A stretch of DNA of 64,000 nt. Source: CAVWTN01 sp963757945. Its GTDB lineage: Bacteria; Vulcanimicrobiota; Vulcanimicrobiia; Vulcanimicrobiales; Vulcanimicrobiaceae. The notes beneath the pieces are model-generated. The model saw only the letters and a list, made by a program, of their open reading frames with translations. It did not search any database and had not been told where the DNA came from. This document shows positions 25,543 through 34,548 of this stretch, piece after piece; position 1 is the stretch's first letter, and every line of letters starts with the position of its first letter. The position numbers and the translations under genes were made by a program. The stretch covers positions 1,116,001-1,180,000 of the forward strand of contig CAVWTN010000002.1 in the NCBI GenBank assembly GCA_963757945.1, written 5' to 3'.

Positions 25543-25612
25543 CCCGATCCTTTCGTCTGCGGTGCAACGCTGTTTAGTGTACGGAGAATGCCGATTGGTT
25601 GCGCGCGCAAGG

Positions 25613-27118
25613 CTAGTCGGCGGGAACGCGGCTGCGCGGCGCGGCGCTCTGAGGGATCTGCCATGGCTCGCCGGGACGGCCCCGCAGGGCGGCGACCCAC
25701 CGTTCGACCTCGTCCGTGCCGCGCGGAATGTGACCCGAAAGGATCTCGCATCCCGACGCCGTGATGGCGACGTCGTCTTCGATGCGCACGCCGATCCCGC
25801 GATAACGCGCCGGCACCGTCAGGTCGTCGATTTGAAAGTACAGCCCCGGCTCGACCGTCAGCACCATTCCGGCTTGAAGTTTGCCGTAACGGTACGTTTC
25901 GGCGCGCGCGGCGGCGCAATCGTGCACGTCCAAACCAAGCATGTGACTGACGTTGTGCAGCGAGTAGCGCTTGTAGAATTGGTTTTGATCGAGCAACGCC
26001 TCTTCGGGCGTCGTGCGCAAGATGCCCAGGCGCGCGAGGCCGGCCGCGAGGACGCGCATCGCGGCACGGTTGGGATCCAGGAAGTCGTTCCCGGGGCGGC
26101 ATTGCGCGAGCGCCGCCTCCTGCGCGTCCAGGACGAGCTGGTAAATCTCGCGTTGCTCCGGCGTGAAGCGCCCGGAGACCGGGAGCGTGCGCGTCACGTC
26201 GGCCGTGTAGAGGCTCTGCGCTTCGACGCCCGCGTCGAGCAGGAGCAAGTCGTTCTCACGCAGCGCGCGATCGTTGCGCGTCCAATGCAGAATGCATGCG
26301 TTGGGACCGGAGGCGGCGATCGTGTTGTAGCCGACGTCGTTCCCCTCGACGCGCGCGCGCAGATTGAACACGCCCTCGATCACCCGTTCCGTCGTCGCGG
26401 AAGGGAGCGCGCGGATCACGTCGTCGAACCCGCGCTTCGTCGAGGCGATCGCGCCGCGCAGTTCCTCGAGCTCGAGTTCATCCTTGATCAAGCGCAATTC
26501 GGAGAGCGCGGATGCGAACGCACCGTCGCGTTCCGCTTGAGCGGGGAAACGTGCATCGAGGGCGGGATCGACCCCGCGCAGCACGCGCCACGGCGCGGCG
26601 CTCGCGACGAGGCGCTCGCAATCGCCGGCCAGTTCCGAGACCGGCCGGGCCGCAAGGCCGTAGCGCGCGCTCGTCTGCGGGACGCCGAGCCGCGGGCCGA
26701 CCCACAGCTCGCCGTTGAAGCGATCCGTGAAGAACGTCGAGGTCGACTTGCCGGGGTTGGGCTCGACGAAGAGCGTCGCGACGTGCCCGCCGGGCGCCGG
26801 GGCGAGCAGCAGCACGCCGCCGGGCTCGACGTTGCCGCTCAGATAATAGAAATCCGTGCCGGGACGGAAGCGATAGGTCGTGTCGTTGGCGCGAATCTTC
26901 TCGACGCCGGCCGGGATCACGAGCGTTTCGCCGGGGAACAGCGCACAGAGCGCGCCGCGCCGGGCCGCGAAGTGCTCCGCGCCGTGGATCGGCTCGGGCA
27001 GGGAATCGGGCGGCGCCGCCCAGCCCGTCAGCATGAAATTCAGGAGGTTCTCGGGATTCGCGCTGTCGTGCGTCGCCTGCGGTGCCGGCTCGCCGAGCCT
27101 ATCTTCGTCGCTGCCCAT
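25613..27118 (-). CDS. pepP: Xaa-Pro aminopeptidase (aminopeptidase P, M24B)
   Basis: The 501-residue protein has the aminopeptidase P N-domain (about 40-200, YRFRPGTDFYYLSG) and the pita-bread catalytic domain. Metal ligands are visible in LLLLDAGVEAQSLYTADVTR (two Asp), HNVSHMLGLDVHD (His), LTVEPGLYF (Glu) and GVRIEDDVAI (Glu). It removes N-terminal residues preceding proline. The first 40 residues are poorly conserved, so the start could be slightly internal. rocF lies 22 bases upstream on the same strand. Confidence 0.93.
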   Translation of the reverse strand: MGSDEDRLGEPAPQATHDSANPENLLNFMLTGWAAPPDSLPEPIHGAEHFAARRGALCALFPGETLVIPAGVEKIRANDTTYRFRPGTDFYYLSGNVEPGGVLLLAPAPGGHVATLFVEPNPGKSTSTFFTDRFNGELWVGPRLGVPQTSARYGLAARPVSELAGDCERLVASAAPWRVLRGVDPALDARFPAQAERDGAFASALSELRLIKDELELEELRGAIASTKRGFDDVIRALPSATTERVIEGVFNLRARVEGNDVGYNTIAASGPNACILHWTRNDRALRENDLLLLDAGVEAQSLYTADVTRTLPVSGRFTPEQREIYQLVLDAQEAALAQCRPGNDFLDPNRAAMRVLAAGLARLGILRTTPEEALLDQNQFYKRYSLHNVSHMLGLDVHDCAAARAETYRYGKLQAGMVLTVEPGLYFQIDDLTVPARYRGIGVRIEDDVAITASGCEILSGHIPRGTDEVERWVAALRGRPGEPWQIPQSAAPRSRVPAD

Positions 27119-27140
27119 GCCTTAGAGTTCGACGCGCCGC

Positions 27141-28055
27141 TCAGATAATCGTCTTGCCGAGCGCCGAGAGGATCAGCTCGACGGCGAGCGCCGCGGTCCG
27201 GTTGCGCTCGTCGAGGATCGGGTTGATCTCGGTGACTTCCATCGAGCCGAGCACGCCTGCCTCGGCGACCATCTCCATCGCAAGATGCGCCTCACGGTAT
27301 GAGAGCCCGCCGCGCGAGGGCGTCCCGACGCCGGGGGCCTCGCTCGGATCGATCCCATCCATGTCGAACGAGACGTGCACGGAGCTTGGCCCGTCCCCGA
27401 CGAGCGCGAGCGTCTCTTCCAACACGCGCTCCATGCCGAGGCGATCGACGTCGGTCATCGTGTACGCGCGCACGCCCCACTCCCGGATCGCAAGCCGCTC
27501 CGCCGTGTCGAGATCGCGCAGGCCGATCAGGACCGTCCGCTGCGGATCGATCGCACCCTCCTCGAGCGAGATCGCGACGGGCATGCCGTGCACGTTCCCC
27601 GACGCCGAGGTCAAGGGCGTGTTGATGTCGCCGTGCGCGTCGATCCAGATCAGCCCGGGCGTGTGCCCGCGTGCGCGCCGGACGCCGGCGAGCGTGCCGA
27701 TCGCGATCGAATGGTCGCCCCCGAGCACCAGCGGAAAGCCGCCCTCCCGCACGATCCGCTCGACCAGTTGCGCCAGTTCCTCGCAGACCGCCCGGATGAT
27801 CGGCAGATACTTCGCGCTCGCCTGCTGGATCGTCGCCGATTCGGGGACCGGGACGTGCAGGTTGCCGTGATCGTTCGTCGTCGCGACCCCGAGCGCGACC
27901 AGGTTCTCCTTCAGCCGGGCGTAGCGGATCGCCGAGGGGCCCATGTCGACGCCGCGCCGGTCGGCCCCAAGGTCCATGGGGACGCCGACCACGTCCACGC
28001 GGGCCGGGACCCGGCGCGCGGGCCGGTCGATGTCAAGCTTCGATGCCGTGACCAT
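27141..28055 (-). CDS. rocF: Arginase
   Basis: This 304-residue ureohydrolase has all manganese-binding motifs: GGDHSIAIG, WIDAHGDINTP and SFDMDGIDPSEAPG. The SASGNVHGMPVA segment and the C-terminal SMEVTEINPILDERNRTA favour arginase over agmatinase. It cleaves arginine to ornithine and urea. It lies between the AI-2E permease and pepP on the same strand, so a peptide/arginine catabolic unit is plausible. No urease is in the window. Confidence 0.93.
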   Translation of the reverse strand: MVTASKLDIDRPARRVPARVDVVGVPMDLGADRRGVDMGPSAIRYARLKENLVALGVATTNDHGNLHVPVPESATIQQASAKYLPIIRAVCEELAQLVERIVREGGFPLVLGGDHSIAIGTLAGVRRARGHTPGLIWIDAHGDINTPLTSASGNVHGMPVAISLEEGAIDPQRTVLIGLRDLDTAERLAIREWGVRAYTMTDVDRLGMERVLEETLALVGDGPSSVHVSFDMDGIDPSEAPGVGTPSRGGLSYREAHLAMEMVAEAGVLGSMEVTEINPILDERNRTAALAVELILSALGKTII

Positions 28056-28073
28056 CGGAGCGCCTTCGCGCCC

Positions 28074-29252
28074 TCAGCGCCGCCCGCCCTGCGCGGCGGG
28101 TTCCCGGGCGGGGGCCGGCGGCACCGGCGGGACCTCGGCGGCCCCGGCGGCGGACCCGCCGGCCAGCGCGTAGCGCGGGAACAGGTGGATCGCGAGGATC
28201 CGCAAGACGCCCGCGACCGGGACCGCGAGGAACATCCCGCCCAAACCCCCCATTTCGCCCCCGATCAAGATCGCGACGATCACCATGAGCGGCGAGAGCC
28301 CGACGCTGTCGCTGACGATCCGCGGCGCGATCACGTGGCCTTCGAGCTGATTGATCCCGACGAAGCACGCCGCGACGACGAGCGCGTGCTGCCAGCCGTC
28401 GTTGAAGAGCGCGAGCAGGACGGCCGGAACGAAGCCGACGATCGCGCCGACGAACGGGATGATGTTGAAGAGGCCGGCGACGACGCCGATCAAGACCGCG
28501 TACTTCACGTTCGTCACGAGCAGCACGATGGTGATGCACGTGCCGACGACCGCGCCGACGAGGAACTGGCCACGGATGAAGCCGCCGAGCAAGCCGTCCA
28601 GATCGGCCGCGATCGCGCGCACCTTGGGCTGCGCTGCCGGCGGGATCACGCCAAGCAGGTTGTGCCAGAGCATCTCGTGCTCCAGCATGAGATACGCGGA
28701 GATCACCGGGATCACGATCACCGTCGCGAGCAGCGCGACCGTCGAGAGCACGATCGAAAGCACGCGACCGGCCGCCTCGCCCGCATACCGTTGCGCGAGC
28801 GTTCCGATCTGCAGCGGCAGGGCGTTCAGGTAATCGCGCGCGCTTTGCGGCAGACGCGCCACGAGCGGATTGCTCGGATCGGTGAGATAGGCTTGAGCGT
28901 TGCGCACGATCCCCGGATACGCTTTCACGAGCGACTGCGCGTCGTTCACGAGCGCCGGGACCAGGAACGTCAGCGCGAACCCGACCGTCAGGAGAAACCC
29001 CGCGTAGACGATCAAGATGGCGAGGATCACCGGCATGCGCTTGGAGAGCGCGCGCACCATCGGGTACACGACGTACGTGAAAAAGATCGCGCCGATCAAG
29101 ATCACCGTGAACGAATGCACGCGGTCCAAGAAGCCGAAGATCCCGCCCAAGATCCAGGCGCCGAGCACGATCAGCAGCGCGACCTTCACCCAGTAGGTGA
29201 CGCGGCGTTCCGCTCGCGAACGCGGCCGGCGCAGCGGAGGCGTTACGCTCAC
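28074..29252 (-). CDS. AI-2E family transporter (PerM/UPF0118)
   Basis: The 392-residue protein has about eight hydrophobic segments, with the family features FTVILIGAIFFTYVVYPMV early, GLFNIIPFVGAIVGFVPAVLLAL and NQLEGHVIAPRIVSDSVGLSP late. Family members include TqsA and sodium/proton antiporter-like proteins; substrate is unknown. The start is the GTG at 29252, which overlaps the upstream gene stop by 4 bases (GTGA). The frame is open far upstream but that part is the shadow of the neighbouring gene. The Pro/Ala-rich last 35 residues are a tail. Confidence 0.85.
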   Translation of the reverse strand: MSVTPPLRRPRSRAERRVTYWVKVALLIVLGAWILGGIFGFLDRVHSFTVILIGAIFFTYVVYPMVRALSKRMPVILAILIVYAGFLLTVGFALTFLVPALVNDAQSLVKAYPGIVRNAQAYLTDPSNPLVARLPQSARDYLNALPLQIGTLAQRYAGEAAGRVLSIVLSTVALLATVIVIPVISAYLMLEHEMLWHNLLGVIPPAAQPKVRAIAADLDGLLGGFIRGQFLVGAVVGTCITIVLLVTNVKYAVLIGVVAGLFNIIPFVGAIVGFVPAVLLALFNDGWQHALVVAACFVGINQLEGHVIAPRIVSDSVGLSPLMVIVAILIGGEMGGLGGMFLAVPVAGVLRILAIHLFPRYALAGGSAAGAAEVPPVPPAPAREPAAQGGRR

Positions 29253-29707
29253 GAGTCCAGCCGTACCGGCATCGCGCGGCGCAGCAACGACGCGAGCGGT
29301 GCGAACAGCGCGTGCGCCGGGCCGCGCAGCGCCCGCGTCAGCGGCGTTTCGAGATATCCGTCGTCGTAATCGAGCACGCGCATGTGCCAGCCGCGCCGCT
29401 GCGGCAACTCGTCGCTCCAGCGGCACAGTCGCCGGACGCCGTCCGGGAACTCCGCGCGCAGCCGGGCGATCAGCGCGCCGTCGTCCGGCGAGTCGCGCAC
29501 GATGCGCGACCACGTCGCATAATCCATCCCCAGGACGGCGAGCACCTCGGCATCGACGGGGCTCTGCCCGAAGAGGTAGCTGCCAAGCGTTCCGGCGTGC
29601 TGCGCGCGCGTTTTGTCGATCAGGCGCGGGAGCCAGCGAATCCCGTCGAGCGTCTCGGACCAGCGCCGGGGGGCGGCGCTGCGCAGGTCGGGCGCGTTCG
29701 TCGTCAT
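29249..29707 (-). CDS. DUF5069-like protein
   Basis: The 152-residue protein contains LDGIRWLPRLIDKTRAQHAG, SYLFGQSPVDAEVLAVLGMD and ATWSRIVRDSPDD, the pattern of DUF5069 proteins (L-x-R-x-I-D-K-x-R near the start). No catalytic site is obvious and no function is known. It is soluble and translationally coupled to the AI-2E permease, and divergent from the BMP lipoprotein 62 bases away. Confidence 0.7.
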   Translation of the reverse strand: MTTNAPDLRSAAPRRWSETLDGIRWLPRLIDKTRAQHAGTLGSYLFGQSPVDAEVLAVLGMDYATWSRIVRDSPDDGALIARLRAEFPDGVRRLCRWSDELPQRRGWHMRVLDYDDGYLETPLTRALRGPAHALFAPLASLLRRAMPVRLDS

Positions 29708-29769
29708 GCGCTTCGATACGCCGCCCCCGGGGGGAGGCCCCGCCGAGCCAACCTGCGTACACGCGCCGT

Positions 29770-30807
29770 ATGAACCGGCAAGCGATCTCCACCATGCTGC
29801 TCGCGGCCTTCGTGCTGCTCGCCGCTAGCGGCTGCGGGCAAGGCAAGAGCGCTCCGCCCGAAAGCACGAGCGCGAAGACGCGAATCGCGATGGTGACCGA
29901 CGTCGGCGGGCTCGGAGACAAGTCGTTCAACGATTCCGCGTATGCGGGCTTGCAAGAGGCGCAACGGCGCCTCGGCGTGCAGATCCAGGTTCTACAATCG
30001 AAATCGGCGGCCGACTATCAGCCCAATCTCGCGGTGCTCGCGAACGAGGACGTCGACGGGATCATCGCGATCGGCTTCCTGCTCAACAAGGACGTGGAAC
30101 GGATCGCGGCTAGCTATCCGCAGAGCCACTTCGCGATCGTCGACGCTGTCGTCACCGCGCCGAACGTCGCATCGGTCACGTTCCGCGAACAGGAAGGCGC
30201 GTTTCTCGCGGGCGCGCTCGCGGCGCTCGTCAGCAAGACGAAGACGATCGCGTTCCTGGGCGGGATGGATATCCCGCTCTTGCGCAAGTTCGAAGCGGGC
30301 TTCACCGCCGGCGCGCACGAGATCGATCCGAACGTGCGCGTGCTCGTGAAGTACGTCGGCTCCTTCGACGACATCGCGGCGGGCAAAGAGCTCGCGGGCG
30401 TGCTCTTCAACGATCGCGCGGACATCGTGTTCGCGGCCGCCGGCAAGGCGGGGCTCGGCGCGATCGACGAAGTTCGCGGGCGCGATCGCGCGTTCGTCAT
30501 CGGCGTCGATGCGAATCAGGACGGGCTGGCGCCGGGGAAGATCCTGACCTCGATGGTCAAGCGCGTCGACGTCGCGGTGTATGGCCTGGCGCAGGAGGCG
30601 GTCGCGCGGAAATGGACGGCGGGGCATCGCGAGCTCGGACTCAAGGAAGGCGCGATCTCGTTGACCGACATGCGCTACACGCGCGCTGCCGTGGGCGCTG
30701 CGAATCTCGCGAAGGTCGCGGCGATTCGGCGTGCGATCGTATCGGGCAAGATCGTGCCGCCTTCCACGCGCGAAGAGCTCGATGCGTTCAAGCCTGTTGC
30801 GCTGTAG
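29770..30807 (+). CDS. BMP-family substrate-binding lipoprotein of an ABC importer
   Basis: The 345-residue lipoprotein has signal peptide MNRQAISTMLLAAFVLLAAS with a lipobox ending ASGC. The mature part is a BmpA/PnrA-type periplasmic binding fold: IAMVTDVGGLGDKSFNDSAY, LAVLANEDVDGIIAIGF, FREQEGAFLAGALAAL, IAFLGGMDIPLLRKFEAGF, VFAAAGKAGLGAIDE and GVDANQDGLAPGKILTSM. BMP proteins usually bind purine nucleosides or related compounds. The downstream ATPase and two permeases complete the importer. The start has no strong ribosome site. Confidence 0.9.
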   Translation: MNRQAISTMLLAAFVLLAASGCGQGKSAPPESTSAKTRIAMVTDVGGLGDKSFNDSAYAGLQEAQRRLGVQIQVLQSKSAADYQPNLAVLANEDVDGIIAIGFLLNKDVERIAASYPQSHFAIVDAVVTAPNVASVTFREQEGAFLAGALAALVSKTKTIAFLGGMDIPLLRKFEAGFTAGAHEIDPNVRVLVKYVGSFDDIAAGKELAGVLFNDRADIVFAAAGKAGLGAIDEVRGRDRAFVIGVDANQDGLAPGKILTSMVKRVDVAVYGLAQEAVARKWTAGHRELGLKEGAISLTDMRYTRAAVGAANLAKVAAIRRAIVSGKIVPPSTREELDAFKPVAL

Positions 30808-30837
30808 GGCTGCGGCCTTCGTTTCATCGCGAGGCCC

Positions 30838-30986
30838 GCGGTGAGGGGGAGACGGGTGGCCTTCGCGGGGACGCACCGGTTTTTCCATCCTGGAAAAACC
30901 GGTGCTCGACACTGCGCCGGCGCTCCGCCATCCTGGCTCCGCTTGTGCAGGCGCCCCGCGAAGGCCACCCGTCTCGCCCTCGCCGC
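30838..30986. repeat. Large nested palindromic element
   Basis: Between the lipoprotein and ATPase genes lies a nested inverted repeat. The outer arms 30849-30870 and 30954-30975 are 22 bp and perfect; with a 1-base bulge and one G-T pair they extend to 30838-30847 and 30977-30986. Inside, a second hairpin has perfect 15-bp arms (30873-30887 and 30891-30905) around a 3-base loop. The rest of the interior (30906-30953) is GC-rich. The design looks like a miniature palindromic repeat element, but it may also act as attenuator or processing site within the importer operon. Confidence 0.75.
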
Positions 30987-31019
30987 TGCCTCACGGTCGG
31001 CTCGGTTGCGGACAGGTCC

Positions 31020-32516
31020 GTGAACGGAGGCAGCGCGGACGGCGATCTTTCTCCCGAACCCGCGCTTGCGCTGCGAGGGATCGTCAAGCGGTATCCCGGC
31101 GTGCTGGCGGTCAATGGGGTCGATCTCGACGTATTTCCTGGTGAGATCCATGCGCTGTGCGGGGAGAATGGGGCGGGGAAATCGACGCTGGCGGCGATTG
31201 CGGCGGGGAAGCTGAAGGCGACGCGGGGCGAGGTGCGGGCGCGCGGGAGCGTGGGGCTCGTGCATCAGCATTTCGAGCTGGTCGATCGGCTGCGCGTTTG
31301 GGAGAATGTCGTGCTCGGGAACGAGCCGCGGCGGGGCGGGCGGCTGGATGCGGGGGCTGCGCGCGAGCGCGTGCGGGAGCTTTCGCGCGAGTATGGGCTC
31401 GAGGTCGATCCGGATGCGGTCGTCGAGACGTTGCCGGTCGGGATCGCGCAGCGGGTGGAGGTGTTGCGCGAGCTTTCGCGGGCGCCGGCGGTGTTGATTC
31501 TGGACGAGCCGACGGCGGTGCTGGCGCCGGCGGAGATCGAGTCGTTCTTTGCGACCGTGCGCGCGCTGGCGGCGCGGGGGGCGGCGATCTTGATCGTCAC
31601 GCACAAGCTGCAGGAGGTCGTGGCGCTTACGGGGCGCGTGACGGTGATGCGCGCGGGGAAGGTGGTCGCGCGTTTTGAGACGGCGCGTACGTCGGTCGAT
31701 GAGATCGCGCGGGCGATGGTCGGCGGGGAATTGCCGGCGATCGCGGCGCGGGCGGCGACGGAGCCGCGGGCGTTGTTCGCGGTGCGCGATCTGGCGGCGG
31801 GCGAGGGGGCGCACGGCCTGCGGGGGGTCAGCTTCGAGGTGCGGGCGGGAGAGATCGTCGGGATCGCGGGCGTTGAAGGGAACGGGCAGACGCCGCTGGC
31901 GGATGCGATCGCGGGGATGACTGCCGCGCGGGGGAGCGTGGTGCTCGACGGGGTCGAGCTGACGGGCACCGGGCCCGCGGCGCGGCTGGCGGCGGGGGTT
32001 CGGACGATTCCGCAGGACCGGCGGCGCGAGGGGCTCGTCGAGGCGTGGTCGATCGTTGAGAACGTGGCGCTGGGGGATCAGCGGCGCGCGTTCAATCGGG
32101 GCGGGCGGTTCGACCGGCGCGCGGCGCAGGCGCGGGCCAAGCGTGTGATTGCGGAGTTCGATGTGCGCGCGCCGTCGGAGCAGACGATCGTTGCTGCGCT
32201 CTCGGGCGGGAATCAGCAGAAGGTCGTCGTGGGGCGCGCGCTTGCGGGCGAGCCGCGGCTCGTGCTTGCGTATCAGCCGACGCGCGGGATCGATGTGGGG
32301 GCGGCGGCGCTCGTGCAATCGCGTTTGATCGAGGCGCGCAACCGGGGCGCCGGGGTGGTGCTGATCTCGTTCGAGTTGGATGAATTGTTCGCGTGCGCGG
32401 ATCGCGTGCTCGTGCTCTATCGCGGCGCGATCGCGGGCGAGTTCGCGCGCGGGGCGTTCGATCGGGCGCGGATCGGGGCGTTGATGGCGGGCTCGGGGCT
32501 GGGAGCGAGCGCGTGA
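31020..32516 (+). CDS. ABC importer ATPase with two nucleotide-binding domains (BMP/nucleoside type)
   Basis: The 498-residue protein has two fused ABC domains. The first has Walker A GENGAGKST, signature LPVGIAQRVEVL and Walker B VLILDEPTAVL. The second has a degenerate Walker A (GVEGNGQTPLAD, no Lys), signature LSGGNQQKVVVGRA and a Walker B region LVLAYQPTRGIDVG, as usual for sugar/nucleoside-type importers of this class. The start is taken as GTG at 31020, with homology beginning at about residue 16 (LALRGIVKRYPGVLA). It overlaps the next permease by 4 bases. Confidence 0.92.
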   Translation: MNGGSADGDLSPEPALALRGIVKRYPGVLAVNGVDLDVFPGEIHALCGENGAGKSTLAAIAAGKLKATRGEVRARGSVGLVHQHFELVDRLRVWENVVLGNEPRRGGRLDAGAARERVRELSREYGLEVDPDAVVETLPVGIAQRVEVLRELSRAPAVLILDEPTAVLAPAEIESFFATVRALAARGAAILIVTHKLQEVVALTGRVTVMRAGKVVARFETARTSVDEIARAMVGGELPAIAARAATEPRALFAVRDLAAGEGAHGLRGVSFEVRAGEIVGIAGVEGNGQTPLADAIAGMTAARGSVVLDGVELTGTGPAARLAAGVRTIPQDRRREGLVEAWSIVENVALGDQRRAFNRGGRFDRRAAQARAKRVIAEFDVRAPSEQTIVAALSGGNQQKVVVGRALAGEPRLVLAYQPTRGIDVGAAALVQSRLIEARNRGAGVVLISFELDELFACADRVLVLYRGAIAGEFARGAFDRARIGALMAGSGLGASA

Positions 32517-33514
32517 AGACGCTCGCCGGGGCGCTCGCGCTGCTGGCGATCGCGGCGGGCGCGATGCTCGTGGCGGGGGCGAATCCGCTCGACGGATTCG
32601 GCGCGCTGCTGCGTGGATCGGTCGGCGGCACACCGCAGCTGGCGGAGACGCTCGTGCAAACGACGGCCCTGCTCTTCCCGTCGCTCGCGGTCGCGCTCGC
32701 GCTGCGCGCCGGGCTGTTCAATATCGGCGCGGAGGGGCAGCTCGTGATCGGGGGGCTCGTGGCGGGAGTCGCGGGCGCGCAGTTGCATGCGCCGGCGCTC
32801 GTTGCGGTGCCGCTGTTGCTCGCGCTCGGGGCGCTCGGCGGCGCGCTGTGGGGCGGGATCGCGGGCGCGCTGCGCGCACGCTTCGGCGGGAACGAAGTGA
32901 TCGCGACGCTGATGCTCAACGTGATCGCGCTGTTGCTCGCGAACTATCTGATCGTCGGCCCGCTGCGCACGCCGGATTCGATCGGCGCGGAGACGGCCTC
33001 GCTGCCGCAGAGTTCGTGGCTCCCGGCGCTCCTGCCCGACTCGCGGTTGACGATCGCGCTGCCGCTCGCGCTCGGCATTGCGCTCGCGCTGCAGTATGCG
33101 CTCGGGCAGACCGTGTTCGGCTACGAGTTGCGCGCGAGCGGCGATGCGCCGGATGCCGCGCGGCGCGCGGGCGTCGATCTCGGCCGGATGGCGTTCGCCG
33201 CGATGACGCTCTCGGGCGCGATCGCGGGGCTCGGCGGAGCGACGATCGTCATGGGCGTGCTGCACCGCTTCAACACGGGGCTGAGCCCGGGGTACGGATT
33301 CATCGCGATCGCCGTCGCGCTCGTGGGCGGGCTCGATCCGCTGCCGATCTGTCTCGCTGCGTTCGCGTTCGGCATGCTGCAGAGCGGCGCACTGACGATG
33401 CAGGCGGTCGCGCACGTGCCCAAAGATGTGGTCACGTTCGTCGAAGGCGTCGCGATCGTCGCCCTTGCGGCACGGCGCTTCGGCGTGCGGCGCGCGACGG
33501 AGGCGGCGCCGTGA
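32513..33514 (+). CDS. ABC importer permease 1 (BMP/nucleoside type)
   Basis: The 333-residue protein has 8-10 hydrophobic segments. RAGLFNIGAEGQLVIGGLVA and ALRARFGGNEVIATLMLNVIA match the NupB/YufP-type permeases, together with ELRASGDAPDAARRAGVDLG in the coupling region. It starts with GTG overlapping the ATPase stop by 4 bases and ends overlapping the second permease by 4 bases, so all three are translated together. It forms the membrane channel with permease 2. Confidence 0.92.
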   Translation: MKTLAGALALLAIAAGAMLVAGANPLDGFGALLRGSVGGTPQLAETLVQTTALLFPSLAVALALRAGLFNIGAEGQLVIGGLVAGVAGAQLHAPALVAVPLLLALGALGGALWGGIAGALRARFGGNEVIATLMLNVIALLLANYLIVGPLRTPDSIGAETASLPQSSWLPALLPDSRLTIALPLALGIALALQYALGQTVFGYELRASGDAPDAARRAGVDLGRMAFAAMTLSGAIAGLGGATIVMGVLHRFNTGLSPGYGFIAIAVALVGGLDPLPICLAAFAFGMLQSGALTMQAVAHVPKDVVTFVEGVAIVALAARRFGVRRATEAAP

Positions 33515-34380
33515 CCGCGCTTGCCGCACTGGTCGCGCTGCTGGCGCTCACGCTCGTGAAGGCCGCGCCGCTCGCGTATGCGGCGCTCGGCGGCGTGCTG
33601 TGCGAACGGGCCGGGATCGTGAACATCGCGCTGGAGGGGATGATGGCGGGCGGCGCGTTCACGGCGGTCGCGGTTTCCGCGGCGACCGGGAGCCCGTTGC
33701 TCGGGCTCTTGGCCGGCGTGCTCGCGGGCGCGCTGCTCGGCGCGATCCTCGGGATCACGGCGACGCGCTTCGGCGTGGATCAGATCGTGGCGGGGACCGG
33801 ATTGAATCTGCTCGCGCTCGGCGGGACCGCGTTCGCGCTCGTGATCGTCTTCGGCCAGCCCGGCGCCTCGCCCGAAGTGCACGCACTCGGCAAAGCGGGC
33901 GAGACCGCCCTGATCGTGGGCGCGTTCGCGGCGACGGCGCTGCTGCACGTCGCGTTGTATGCGACGCCCTGGGGCCTGCGCGTGCGGGCGTGCGGCGAGA
34001 ATCCGCGCGCGGTGCTCTCGGCGGGCATCGATCCGCGCGGCGTGCGTCTCGGCGCGGTCGTGTTGGGCGGCGCGCTCGCGGGGCTTGGGGGCGTGTATCT
34101 TTCGCTCGGCGAGCTCGATCTCTACTCGGACGGAATGACGGCGGGGCGCGGCTTCATCGCGCTCGCCGCCGTCATCTTCGGACGCTGGACGCCGTTCGGC
34201 GCGCTCGGCGCCTCGCTGTTCTTCGGGGCGTTCGCCGCCTTGCAATACGTCTTGCAGCGGACCGGCATCCCGAGCGAGATCATGCAGGCGCTGCCGTACA
34301 TCGCCGCGCTCGCCGCCCTCGGCGGCTTCGCCGGCCGGGCGCGCGCTCCAAAAGCGGACGGCGTGCCGTTCACGCCGTGA
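33511..34380 (+). CDS. ABC importer permease 2 (BMP/nucleoside type)
   Basis: The 289-residue polytopic protein contains LCERAGIVNIALEGMMAGGAF, RFGVDQIVAGTGLNLLALG and RVRACGENPRAVLSAGIDPR, the NupC/YufQ-type permease pattern. It is shorter than permease 1, as normal for this pair. Start GTG overlaps the previous stop (GTGA). It is the last gene of the importer operon; 168 bases without an obvious terminator follow before the VOC gene. Confidence 0.92.
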   Translation: MTALAALVALLALTLVKAAPLAYAALGGVLCERAGIVNIALEGMMAGGAFTAVAVSAATGSPLLGLLAGVLAGALLGAILGITATRFGVDQIVAGTGLNLLALGGTAFALVIVFGQPGASPEVHALGKAGETALIVGAFAATALLHVALYATPWGLRVRACGENPRAVLSAGIDPRGVRLGAVVLGGALAGLGGVYLSLGELDLYSDGMTAGRGFIALAAVIFGRWTPFGALGASLFFGAFAALQYVLQRTGIPSEIMQALPYIAALAALGGFAGRARAPKADGVPFTP

Positions 34381-34548
34381 TCGGCGCGCCGAGCCGGCCT
34401 CCCAGCCATCCCGCGGTATGCGACATGCGTGAACGGCGCGAAGTCTATCAGGGCAGTTCTCAGAGCCCGCGCCGGCCGAACATTTTCTCCAAGATCGCGG
34501 CCCGGCGCTCGGCTATGCTACGGCGACACGCTTCGATGTGGAGGCCCT

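Noticed and set aside
27375..29369. A 664-residue plus-strand frame opposite arginase and the AI-2E permease
   Set aside because: Charged, repetitive antisense translation; both minus-strand genes have clear family motifs.
30675..32633. A 652-residue minus-strand frame across the ABC ATPase
   Set aside because: Arg/Pro/His-rich shadow of the ATPase gene and the palindromic element, no domain features.
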